NCBI GenBank assembly: GCA_902728285.1
Contig: CACVBU010001120.1
Location: 62,001-126,000, forward strand
Reading direction: 5' to 3'
From: Clytia hemisphaerica
Lineage: Eukaryota > Cnidaria > Hydrozoa > Leptothecata > Clytiidae
Length of the DNA stretch: 64,000 nt
Under the pieces are notes generated by a model. That model did no database searches and was not told where the DNA came from. It saw only the letters and a list, made by a program, of their open reading frames with translations. How positions within the stretch are numbered: position 1 is the first letter of the stretch; each line of letters starts with the position of its first letter. Positions 37,057-48,100 of this stretch are shown here, one piece after another. The translations under genes and the position numbers were made by a program.

Positions 37057-37749
37057 GGGCTCTGACCATAGTGAATTTTTCATAATTGCCGTGTTTAAAA
37101 TGTGTTTTCTGACTGATATAACCAACAAAACTATGGCATGTTATACATTTTCTGTTAGAAAAACTATTCCTGAATCTGAAAATTCAAAAATTGCATTGAA
37201 AAAATTTGATGAAGAAGAAAATTAAGACTTTTACGAGGAAGAGTATTTCAACTTTGAAGAGCTTAGTTTCGGCGAAGAAAAACATTTTGAAAATTTTTTC
37301 GCATTACATGGTGTATCTTTTACCAAACAATAAACATTTTTGTGGAAAATTTTTGTAAATGCTTCTTTGTCTCGAAATCTTCAAAATAGTGGTTTTTCAT
37401 CAATTTTTCATCTGGATTTTGCTTAAAAAAACAGTCATAACTTTTGACATATCTTTTTAGAAAAATTTTCCGCAAAATTTAAAATAGTTCAATTCTTTGC
37501 GGACAGTGTAAAGAAATTTTGAAACAAAAAAGTTAATTACCCATTAAAACTTAGCCCTTTTTGTAAAAGAGGGTGATGCAACATATTATTAACATCTTTT
37601 TAAAGTTCATAACGTCATTTTTGCAATTAAATTCTTCGATTAAAAAGCAATTTATAAAGGCAATTCTTTGTTAAAAGTGTTAAAGGAACCTGAAATATAA
37701 CTTTTATGTTCAAATACCAAAATCAACTTTTGGACTATGGCCAGAGCCC
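37057..37749. mobile_element. piggyBac-like non-autonomous element with TTAA duplication
   Basis: The ends GGGCTCTGACCATAG and CTATGGCCAGAGCCC are inverted, and the element is bracketed by TTAA at 37,053-37,056 and 37,750-37,753. A TTAA duplication is the hallmark of piggyBac-type (also Kolobok-type) insertion. The interior has a short acidic frame (around 37,206-37,332, YFNFEELSFGEEKHFENFF) broken by an upstream stop. No transposase is present. Confidence 0.8.
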
Positions 37750-37754
37750 TTAAA

Positions 37755-38355
37755 AGTTTTATTTTTACATAAGTGTTCCCGTTTCATATCAGACACATAA
37801 ACGTCTTTTTTTTATTAGAACCCAGTTTATAAGAACATTTAGGCTGAAATTCGTCGAAAAATTAAGAACATCGTAAGAACATGCCCAGCCTCAGTTTGGA
37901 AGAAAATGGCCAGAAACTACAATCATTTCCTCTTTTCAAGCAGTTTTAACCGAAGAGTCATGGATTTTTAAAAATCGAGAGACAAATATTATCCAAATTT
38001 TACCAATTTTAAGTGCTCTTTATTTTGCATGATATTTTCGATTTAAGGTAGTTCGAAAAATTAGGAACGCATTTAAGAACATTTTAGGCTGAAAATTGCT
38101 GAAAAAATAAGTACATCCAGGCTCAGCTAAATTTTAGGTGTTCTAATAAAAAAACGTGTATTTCATATCAGGGCAGTGTCTGCCTATTGTTATGTTATGC
38201 TGATATAAGCAAAAAATGTTTCTCTTTTCCTCTTTCTGCTGTTTCTGGCCAATCTAGCACCGCATCCGTGTCAATTCCAATCCAATGTAAAAAGTTTGTG
38301 AATGAAAATTGATGAGTCAGCAAACGATATCACTGTTATTTAAAAACAAAACCTT
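37755..38355 (+). repeat. Repeat R1, copy split by a MITE
   Basis: It matches 33,775-34,070 outside 37,800-38,158. The piggyBac-like element ends immediately before it. Confidence 0.75.
37800..38158. mobile_element. Tc1/mariner-like MITE inserted in repeat R1
   Basis: The inverted ends are AACGTCTTTTTTTTATTAGA and (complement) CACGTTTTTTTATTAGAAC. TA stands on both sides (37,798-37,799, 38,159-38,160). The uninterrupted R1 copy at 33,775 reads straight through this site, so both borders are fixed by comparison. Confidence 0.8.
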
Positions 38356-38525
38356 TAAAGTACTTAGCCTATACTAGGCTCCAAGCTTTTGATGTCTTAC
38401 ATTTTTGACGTTTTTTTACCTGACCCTTAACGAGACTTGTTCCATGTTCTGCGCAACATTTCATTTCTTTATCACAAAATTGGACATATCTTTGGCAATA
38501 TTATTTCTTTATCACAAAATTGGTT

Positions 38526-38667
38526 TTGTATCCAGCGGTCGGCACGAGGAGGAAACAAGAATTCCCCACCGTTTCTTATGCTGGACCTTTTCTCAAAGCA
38601 TGAACTTGGCAGTGTTTGAAGCACTATAAGCAAAACCACTGTGGCAGTTCTGCTATGTTGCTTGACG
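38526..38667 (+). repeat. 144-bp conserved core repeat, copy C
   Basis: Nearly identical to copies A and B. It lies just downstream of R1, as copy A lies just upstream of another R1, so the two may belong to one larger repeat unit. Confidence 0.8.
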
Positions 38668-39014
38668 ATCTCAGTGATTGTGATGAGCTAGTATATTTTG
38701 AGTTGTTTAATCGCTTGTGGTTGTCACTTAAAGTATGTATCTTTTTGTCATAAGAGTCATTCAATTTTATCCAAGGCTCGGCTGTTCTTCATGTATTTGA
38801 GGACTTTCAGGATTATTGGCCCCATTATTGTTATGAAAATATAATAAGTTTGCGGAAATTGAAGCGGGCAAGTACTTGCCCCGCCGCATACTGCCCCGCT
38901 TCGTCAGGGATTTCTTTTTATACGGTGAAAGTGAAGAAATATGCCAGTTAAATATTTATTACGTTATTGCATATGGTTCGGGATAAATGATTGAAAAAGG
39001 GACCTGGTCGGGGA

Positions 39015-39086
39015 GGGCCTGTCCGGGAGTCGAACCCGGGACCTCTCGCACCCGAAGCGAGAATCATACCACTAGACCAACAGGCC
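39015..39086 (-). tRNA. tRNA-Pro (anticodon CGG)
   Basis: The full 72-nt cloverleaf reads on the minus strand. The acceptor stem GGCCTGT pairs with ACAGGCC, with discriminator C. The D arm is TGGTCTAGTGGTATGA, the anticodon loop is TTCGGGT (anticodon at 39,052-39,054), and the B-box is GGTTCGACTCC. There is no intron and CCA is not encoded, as expected for a eukaryotic nuclear tRNA. It appears intact and stands alone in repeat-rich DNA. Confidence 0.95.
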
Positions 39087-39149
39087 GGTTATTAAGTGAA
39101 GTGTATTTCAATGTGTATCTAATCATCTGAAATTTTTTATCATTGATGT

Positions 39150-39220
39150 CAGCACAATATAACAATAGGCAGGCACTGCCCTGATATGAAACGGGAACAC
39201 TTATGTAAAAATAACACCTT
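39150..39220 (-). repeat. Repeat R1 fragment, reversed
   Basis: CCCTGATATGAAACGGGAAC followed by ACTTATGTAAAAATA is the complement of the R1 start. Confidence 0.7.
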
Positions 39221-39449
39221 TAATTTATTCAAATGATTAAAATAGATCGTTTTCATTTGAAGTTGTTCCACTAACGTTTCCAGACAATCAAACGGAACGA
39301 TAAATACAAATTTAAATAAGAGCAAACTCTTCAAAAGACACTCTACGCTATAGAAAAAACTGGATAACCTAAATTTATCTGTGCGCTGTTGTGAAACTGC
39401 CAGTCGATAAATTTCCAAATTTTTTCATTTTTATCTTCGGAATAAGTGG

Positions 39450-39590
39450 TTTTGTATCCAGCGGTCGGCACGAGGAGGAAACAAGTATTCCCCACCGTTT
39501 CTTATGCTGGACCTTTTCTCAAAGCATGAACTTGGCAGTGTTTGAAGCACTATAAGCTAGACCACTGTGGCAGTTCTGCTATGTTGCTTA
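39450..39590 (+). repeat. 144-bp conserved core repeat, copy D
   Basis: It differs from copy A by AAGTATTCC instead of AAGAATTCC and by a diverged last few bases. Confidence 0.8.
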
Positions 39591-39837
39591 ACCATCCAAG
39601 TGATTTTGAAGTGTACTATATTTTGAGTTGTTTAATCACTTGTGGTTTGAATCAGAAGCTGATAAATACTTGAAGTTTTTTTATTTAAAAGATATACGTT
39701 TCATGTTTCACGTTCTCTCTCTTTTCTCATCAATGAACTTTATTAACAAAACGGTGAAAATAAGAACATGTTAAGAACATCCGTAGGCTTAAAATTTTTG
39801 GATATTCTTATAAAAAACCGTGTATGTTACTTCATCT

Positions 39838-40233
39838 ACACGCTTATTTTTATAAGAATCATTTCATCATGGATATTCTTAACCTTTTTGGGAAAATCAT
39901 CCCAAAATATTCTTAGAGCACATTCTTATGTTAGGATCCTAATTCATACTAGATTTAACATTTAGCACATACGTCTCAATAGCGTAAAATGGCATTTTTG
40001 TGAAAGGAGTGAGCCCAACTTGGGGATATTATAATTTATAATTGAAAATGCTCTTAAAATGGCATTCTTAGCTTTAGTAGCAAAATTCCTAGTCTGATTC
40101 GCAGACGACTATATAAGAAACTTTTTCGCTAGAGGATGAGCAGAAGCCTACAAAATTCCCTGATGGTTATATTCTTAGCATATTCTAAGTTTTTTTGGCC
40201 ATTTTCATCATGGAAATTCTTGTAAAAAGTGTA
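39838..40233. mobile_element. MITE-like sequence with TACACG ends
   Basis: ACACGCTTATTTTTATAAGA opens it, and AGAATTTCCATGATG (complement) close to AAAAAGTGTA closes it. It belongs to the family at 28,643. A half element ending CCGTGTA lies just upstream (to 39,825). Borders are approximate. Confidence 0.5.
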
Positions 40234-40849
40234 TTCTTAAATTAGTAGGGGACCAAGCCTGGGGTTCCGTGACATCTTTTTTACGACCTAACCATTTTAA
40301 GTCTATTCCAAAGAACAGTATATTACAAGATATTTTTGAGAGGGAGGACGCGGATTAGGCCCGGGAAAACTTTTTGTGACCAAAATAGTGACGTCATAGG
40401 CAAAATACTGCAAGGGAAAATAAGAGGTAGAGAAATAGCTTATTTTCAAAAGTCAAAATAGACGAAAATGATTGATACCATCTGATAGACCATGAAATTC
40501 TGAGCAAAAAATTGTATTACAACAACTCTCTGACTAAAACACATAAAGAAATACAGCCGCTTTAAGAGTAACTAACTGTCAGCTCTACTGTGATTTGTTG
40601 ACGTCAAATCTTGTCGTGATCGTGCTGACGTCAGTATGTTTTTGAACTTCAAGCGGCCCCTTTTTTGATTTTTGAAGCCCTAGGAGGGGAGGGTAGATTT
40701 TACTTTCAATCTGGCATTTGTGTGAAATCCACGCTAGTGCAATGTTTTTGCAAGATCAGATAATAGCTTCACATAAGTGAGGATGCGCAGAGGCCGGGAT
40801 TGTGCCGCCGCAAATTTTTTTTCCGTAGTAGACGGACGGAAATGTCTTT

Positions 40850-40972
40850 AATGGTCGGTAATATCATAGCGTAATGGTCGGAAATATCATTTGATGGTCG
40901 GAAATATCCAAAACTCTGAAAATTTGAAAATTTAATGTTTGGAAATATCATTTAATGGTCGGAAATATCCCA
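40850..40972. repeat. Short tandem ATGGTCGGAAATATC
   Basis: Five imperfect copies of a roughly 15-bp unit, spaced irregularly by AT-rich fillers. Confidence 0.75.
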
Positions 40973-41389
40973 CGCTTTTAAAAATGCTTCATCAGCAAAA
41001 AAATGTAAACAAAGATGGTAGCAAAGGTGGTGTGGTGTGGCCAACTTGTTGTGTGTGCCAGACAAGAGAAGTTTTTTATTTTAAGTTTTTGGGACAATCT
41101 GAGAACTGTTCTGTTTCTTAGTTCTTTATACAGTATTTTACACAAGACGTAGACAGCTTTTTAGAGAGAGAAAATGGTATTGACCTTTTGATTCAGGCAA
41201 AAATTGGAAATTTTCCTATTTTTCCGACCCTTCGTGGGCCTTAAGTCTGATTTTCTAATTTTTCCAATTTTCTTGCAGGGACTGCCAGGTTCCAAAAAAG
41301 ACACCCTTAAGGGTAGTGCATACCCGTACCCTTCACTCGCCCAAGTACCCCTAGTCTACTTCGGGATGTTATTTCTAAAGTAAAGGTTT

Positions 41390-41585
41390 TGGTATCAATC
41401 GTTTGGTTACTCATCAATTTTTATTTACAAGCTTTTTCACATTGAATTGACACGGATGTGGAGCAAGATTGGCCAGCTAGGGGAAAAGAAAATCAATTTT
41501 TTGCTTATCCAGCACAGTACAACAATAGGAAGACACTGTCTTGGTATGAAACGGGAACACTTATGTAAAAATGAAACCTTTAAGA
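41390..41585 (-). repeat. Repeat R1, reversed copy
   Basis: It is the complement of 33,775-34,030, including TATGAAACGGGAACACTTAT. The flanking DNA (41,600-42,130) shows no gene; it should include the NUP133 3' UTR. Confidence 0.7.
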
Positions 41586-42139
41586 AGAGTATAATCTAAA
41601 TTTTCTAAATGTCAAACTTTCTAAATGTTGAAACTTTCTACAGGTTAAAAGGCCGAAACTTACAGTTACATGAACAGTTCAATGAGTTGGAACTTTTTGA
41701 AGGTCAATGAGTTGAAAATTTCTGTGACTTCTATAGCCAAGTTGTCCAATTTTCTATAGTTCAAGACATTGAGGAATTTTGTGTACCGAAGTGCCGAAAC
41801 TTTCTATTGTTTAAGCCCGAGGGTGTACTAGGTTTGCAAGATGACGGGTATGCCTGAGCCAAAGATCGAAAATCGACCCTCAGACCAAGACGTTGTTTTC
41901 CGGCCAACAAAGTTTCACGTTTGTAGAATCTTGTCGAAATGGATGGCTAAGTTATTTTTCAGAAATCTCTTTGAAGCATGACAGGTAGAATCGTAGAGAC
42001 GTAAAGACTACTGAGAGCCGAATGCAAAATAGCAAGTGGCAAAAAAAGTGAACCAAATTTAAAAATTCATCAAAATGTCTTTCCACGTAAAAAGAAGCCC
42101 TCCCCCACTTGAGCAACCGGTAACCAACAGAAGGAGTCT

Positions 42140-45100
42140 TCAAGAGATGCTCAACATCTCATAACAAGCTTTCAATTGTTGGTAAAAACTTTGATCCGTC
42201 TTCAATCGATTGACCAACTCTGCCGATGAAATGATGTCTTCGAACTTCGGTATCAAACCTTTATATGTATCTAAGGAGAACAAGAGAAGATATATTTACT
42301 GGCTACCATCACATTGAAACAAAAAAGAATCCTGTACCAAACAACTATCGAACGAGGCTTTTATGCTTTCATTTGAAAAAGGTAGAGTTTCATTCAGAAC
42401 AGAGCAGCGATCTTGTTAAAACATTTAGGGAAATAGCTTTACAACAAGGATAGAATAGATAGACAACCCACACTAGAGTTAAAGAAAAAGTGGAACTTCA
42501 TACGCATAAAATAGCAGTCATAACTCGTCACTATAACTAATAACTTTCTTTATTTTAAGAGAAAAACCCCAGACCCGAAAATACTTACCATTTTGCTGAC
42601 AGAACTGCAGTGTTTTTGTAAATAATTTTTCACCTAAGATGGCGTTTAATTGAAGCAGTGCACATGCTTCCCACCTGAGAAGGAGAAAAGTTATATTATA
42701 GTTTATAAAATCAATGTTAATTTTGATCATTGTAGTATATAGTGGTCACATCACACGCTTCTACATAATATGCAACATAAAATTAAAATTACTAACAGAG
42801 TTCCCCTAGAATCAGCAGAATTTTATAACTGGTATAATACTTCATGTCCTAAAAAAAACATTGCATCTGTTCTTTTGAAACACATAATTGTATCCACCCA
42901 AAAAACATGGTTCGTTTATCTGGGGATTTATCAGTCCGGCTTTGGTGACCAAACATATAGACTGCTGCTGTCAAAACTGTCTAGGATCAGCATTAGCTTG
43001 CTACCTTAAGTGTATATATTTTCGCGGGTACTAAATTTTCGCGTGTATTTTAATTTCGCAAGTTTTAGGCAAAATTTTGCAAAATTTAGTACTTTATTTT
43101 GGTGTTTTTTTAATGTGTTATACAAATATTTACCTATCATTTAGGATGCATTTACACCACGTAGCAGTTGATAATTCCATTCTTCTCGTTACATCTTGTA
43201 TCTTTAAAATGAAGATGACAAATAAAACTGATGTTGACGCTCTCTAAATCGATTTCCAATAATTACAAGGTGAAGAGACCTGAGACCTGCATTGGACCGA
43301 CCGATCAAAAGCTTTTGGCAAAGACCCCTAAAATCTTTATGAATACGTCTCGGGGAAAGATATAACTTTGTGCTTTGAGATACGAGAAATCGAAAAACTG
43401 TACTGTATTACTATGTAAGTGAGACAGGGTTGTTTAGGAAGAACGTTTCATATTTGATATCGAAACAGAGTTAACGGAAATTTGTGGACATACGGAATTC
43501 AAAGTGTGGATGATTGATGGGTAGCACTCTTCGAATACTCCAGTGTTGTCTCCAAGACATTGCTGAAAAAAGTTAAATGTTAGCATACTGGGTGTTCAGT
43601 CCAGAGACAGCAAGTTTATGGAAAGTCTGCAAGGAATGCTATTCTCTCAGAACATGAGATTTTTTATAAATTAAAAATTGGAAAAGAAAAATTGGGTGGA
43701 CAGAAACTCAAGACACCTGTCGGTGACTATGCTAGGTATCGATTCCACATTACACCGTGGATGAGGTGAGAGTGCGCTACCCTGGTTCAAGCTGGATAAC
43801 ACACTTGGTCCAAAAAACTGTGTGTCATTATCGCGCAAACTGGCAGGCAGTATAAACTACAGCGTAAGACGGTTCTAACGAGACGACTCCTAGACAGCTC
43901 AATACTGAACCGGGCATCCTCTGTAAGGAGAAGCCAGTCATAATCATGAATTAAAATAAATACTCACTTCGATTATGTCATCAGGTTTATTGGGTGGTCG
44001 AGTCTCCAAATCTTTCCCAAGAGCCTAAAGTAGAAATAGAAAGTTCCCCCAAATAAACAACAATCATACAGAATGTTTTCACTAATTAGACCGTTTCTTT
44101 TGTTCTTGATAAAGGGTAGTAAATTTTGGGTTTCGTTTGTTACTGTATTATGGAGAAAAGATATAACTTGTCATCGCCCATCTGCCAATTAAGTAGATCA
44201 ACAGACGAAAACAAATTAATAACTCGATGAATATACGGTTCATTGGGCCGAAACATATTTGGAAGGACGAGCAAAGTATTAAATGGGTTTTTTAAAAAGA
44301 GGAAAGATGAGAGTGCTTACTTGAAGGATATTGTTTTGGTGCTCGATGTTTTCCAGTTCATGCTCCACACCTGAAATAATTATTACAGTGAATATGATGG
44401 GAATGATGTTTTTTGTAACAAATTATGGGGGGGGATGGAGGTTGGAGGGCAGAGGACGTTTGGAAGAAAATTAAAAGAGTACCTGTTACATGGTCTTCAA
44501 CGTCAGATTCTTCTGAAGCCAAAGCCGCCAAGTTTGAAAGCACCAACATCATCTGATGGAAAACGTGAATTATAGTGAGCTTGTAATGAGCTTGTAGTAG
44601 AAGAATATCCTTCTAGTGAGTTTTACCCAGATAACTTTTCGAGATGCCCATCGAAGAGTTTGTTTTGAAACTTGTGCATCTGTTATCTTACATTTTCTTT
44701 TTTTTATAACAAATATAAGCAGTAATACTCGATTTCCTACTATACAGTCAGGAAAAAAGTTGATATTTTCTGCCATATTTACAATATCATTTGAATTCAA
44801 AACCTACCTTTTGTCTTCCGGAAAACGCATTTTCTTCATGAGCCAAAGTCTTCAGCGAAATTGCCGCCTAGAATGTTATAAAAGAAAATCGCTATAAAGC
44901 TTGCATTATGAAAATCTGGCGATTACAATGTTAGAAAATTAAAGGCATTTGCAATAATACAAAACGTGTGTATAGAAATTCTCTTGTCCAACAGATACAA
45001 TCAATAACACAAAACAATAACAATGAAGAAAAACTCGAACTTCTTAGAAGATATGCAATAGAAAAAACTTCCATGATGGTTCAAGCCATCATCTATGTTT

Positions 45101-48100
45101 ATGATCGATTAAGGAGGGGAAGGGAGTAGGTACCTTTCCAAAGTCATCGTTTCCAATGTGGTGGATCCAACTTAGGTAAGGATGACTCGAAAGAAGGTTC
45201 GAATAATCCTCGTTCGATGATTGCTCCTTCAATGATAACAATCGTCCCCAGTTCCCTGAAAACACAAAGAAGAAGTCATACTTGAGATATGGAAGGTGTT
45301 TAGTTGGTTCTGTTAGTGGTAGATCCTTTAAAAACTAGAGGGCAAGTTAAGGTAAATATAATGGTAGTAAAATGCACTCATTGTCACAAAACCAAACAGT
45401 TGAAACCACGTGTCAAAAAAACTATTGTACTCAACAATACTTATATGAATGATCCTCCAGATTATTGTCAAATTCCCTAACTTCTTTTATGCCCTTTAGT
45501 ATTGTGTTGAATGAAAGTTTATAAGGGCTAGCCTCCGTTACGCAAGATGGTTTTCAAGAGCATTCTAAAGGTTATAGAAAGGCTTTTCACAAACCTTGCT
45601 CCATATACCAATTGTATAAAACATCCAAGAAGCCCTGAAAAAAAAGCCAAAAATTTGCTTCAAAATTAGGTTGGAAGGGGAAATTATGACTGAGCCTCAA
45701 AATCCCTAATGTTTTTGTTAAGGTCTTCTTCATATGATTTTTTATTTACCTAAAAAGGAAACTAAAAACGGTAACTTTTTCAGTACTTTTCTGAAATCTG
45801 AGGCGTAATACGATTGTTTATGATTTGGTTGATTTCAGCCTCATATTCTTAAAAAATATTTGACAACACTAGGAGGGATGACTTTGGTTGAATCTCTAAA
45901 AAGATTAACGTCCGAAGAGAGATTCGATAAGCGAGAAGGACTAGGGTGAACGTTTAATGACGTCATACCTGCTCCCTAAACATGACTTTATACTGTTCGA
46001 GTTTGTTGACGTCATTGGTTTGTTCACACAGGGAGATTAGCATGAAGAAATCTTCGTATTTTTGAGCTAATGTCATGGCTTCTTCTATGTATCCCATTGT
46101 CGCTACAAAGGAAGAAAAATGACAATTGACATGCAAAATTATTAAGCAAAATAGATTTAACATACTAGTAGGGACAATTCAGTAAAGCTTTTGGGAATAA
46201 AACAGTTGACCTTCCATGATGTCGTCGACCCAATCAATAAGTACAAGCTTTACCTAGGTCGGTGGAATACACAAATGAATGAAATCTTTAAGACATGCAA
46301 AAATTTCGAAATCGGTAGCAAAACAAAAGAGAATGCTTATTTCCGTGGGGAAAAAATTCTGCAATTTACCTTATGACACAGCAGATAAAGAACTCTTTAG
46401 CTACAAATTAGGCTTTTATTTTGTCTTACAAGTTACTACTGTCTGTTCAAATAAATTCATTTGCAAATTTAAAATAAACAGAATACCTAGACTTTGAATG
46501 ATGAAGCGGCGTCGTTGTTGGAAGTCGTCTAAAAGAGCGTCATATTCCACCGACGGCTTACTCCTTTCGAAGAAAAGAGTTTTTGGGACGATGAAATATC
46601 AATTGTCATGTATGTAATGTAATACAATAAACACAAAGACTGCCAATCTCTCTATCATTGAAACTGTAAGAATAATCGTGTTTGTTAGTTTCCGTGATAT
46701 AATGGTAGAAAATTGTTGCAGTAGACCAAACTTTCTTAATAGAATGACGGGTTTCTGAATCTCCACCAATAAAAATAATGTTCAAAAAACTCACTTGGAA
46801 ATTCGAAGCTCTTTATCAAACGCATCTAACAGGAGATCAGCGAGCAAAACGACTTGTTGAGTTAACACTGATCCGACCTATTGAGTAAAGGAAAGAGTCG
46901 GTATGTATGTAACAAGTAATACTTTAATGGACCTACCTATTTATAAAACGAATAATTAGAATTTAATGGAAGTAATGTATAATTTTAAATTTCGATTTAT
47001 ATATCTATTGGAACGGAGAAAGCAATTAAGAAACGCATCGATGTTTAACGGTGAAAGAAAAATAATATCGACACTTTAATCAATCATTCATCTCGAGAAA
47101 ATCTCAAAAAACCGCTTTTTTCGGGACATTTCCGGTTCTAGCGGCCGGAAAAATTTCTTTTTCGAAAATTGGGCTCTGTCACATTTTGGGCATTGCCATT
47201 TTACATCATTGTGCAAAAAATCATGAAAATCTGTCGAGTATAAGTTGAAAAAATGAAGGAAAACCGTTTTACGCCGGTTTTCGGCTGTTCCGGCGATTTT
47301 TAAGGAGTTCCGGATTCAAAGGATGATTTTCTTGGAAATCAAACGATGCTAAGTTTTGGGCATCATCATAAAGAACATTTTTCTGTAAAGAAACAATTAA
47401 ATAAGTTGAAAAAATGTGACGGAAATGTGAAAAAAACGACGATTTCCGGCACATTTCCGGTTCTACAGACCGGAAAAAATTTTTTTTCGGCAAACGGTTT
47501 TCGACACCTTTTCGGCAGTACTAATGTGCATCTATGTGCAAAAAATCGCAAAAAACTAATGAGAAAATCTCGAGAAAATCTCAAAAACCGCTTTTTTCGG
47601 GACATTTCCGGTTCTAGCGGCCGGAAAAATTTCTTTTTCGAAAATTGGGCTCTGTCACATTTTGGGCATTGCCATTTTACATCATTGTGCAAAAAATCAT
47701 GAAAATCTGTCGAGTATAAGTTGAAAAAATGAAGGAAAACCGTGGAAAGGAAAACCGACCGTTTTACGCCGGTTTTCGGCTGTTCCGGCGTTCCGGCGAT
47801 TTTTTAAGGAGTTCCGGATTCAAAGGATGATTTTTTTGGAAATCAAACAATGCTAAGTTTTGGGCATCATCATAAAGAACATTTTTCTGTAAAGAAACAA
47901 TTAAATAAGTTGAAAAAAATGTGATGGAAATGTGAAAAAAACGACGATTTCCGGCACATTTCCGGTTCTATACAGACCGGAAAAAAATTTTTTTTCGGCA
48001 AACGGTTTTCGACACCTTTTCGGCAGTACTAATGTGCATCTATGTGCAAAAAATCGCAAAAAACTAATGATAGAATCTCGAGAAAATCTCAAAAAACCGC

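Noticed and set aside
43493-43558. Extra NUP133 exon (QCLGDNTGVFEECYPS)
   Set aside because: It has good splice borders, but it ends in a phase that puts a stop in the next exon and it does not resemble the expected NUP133 segment.
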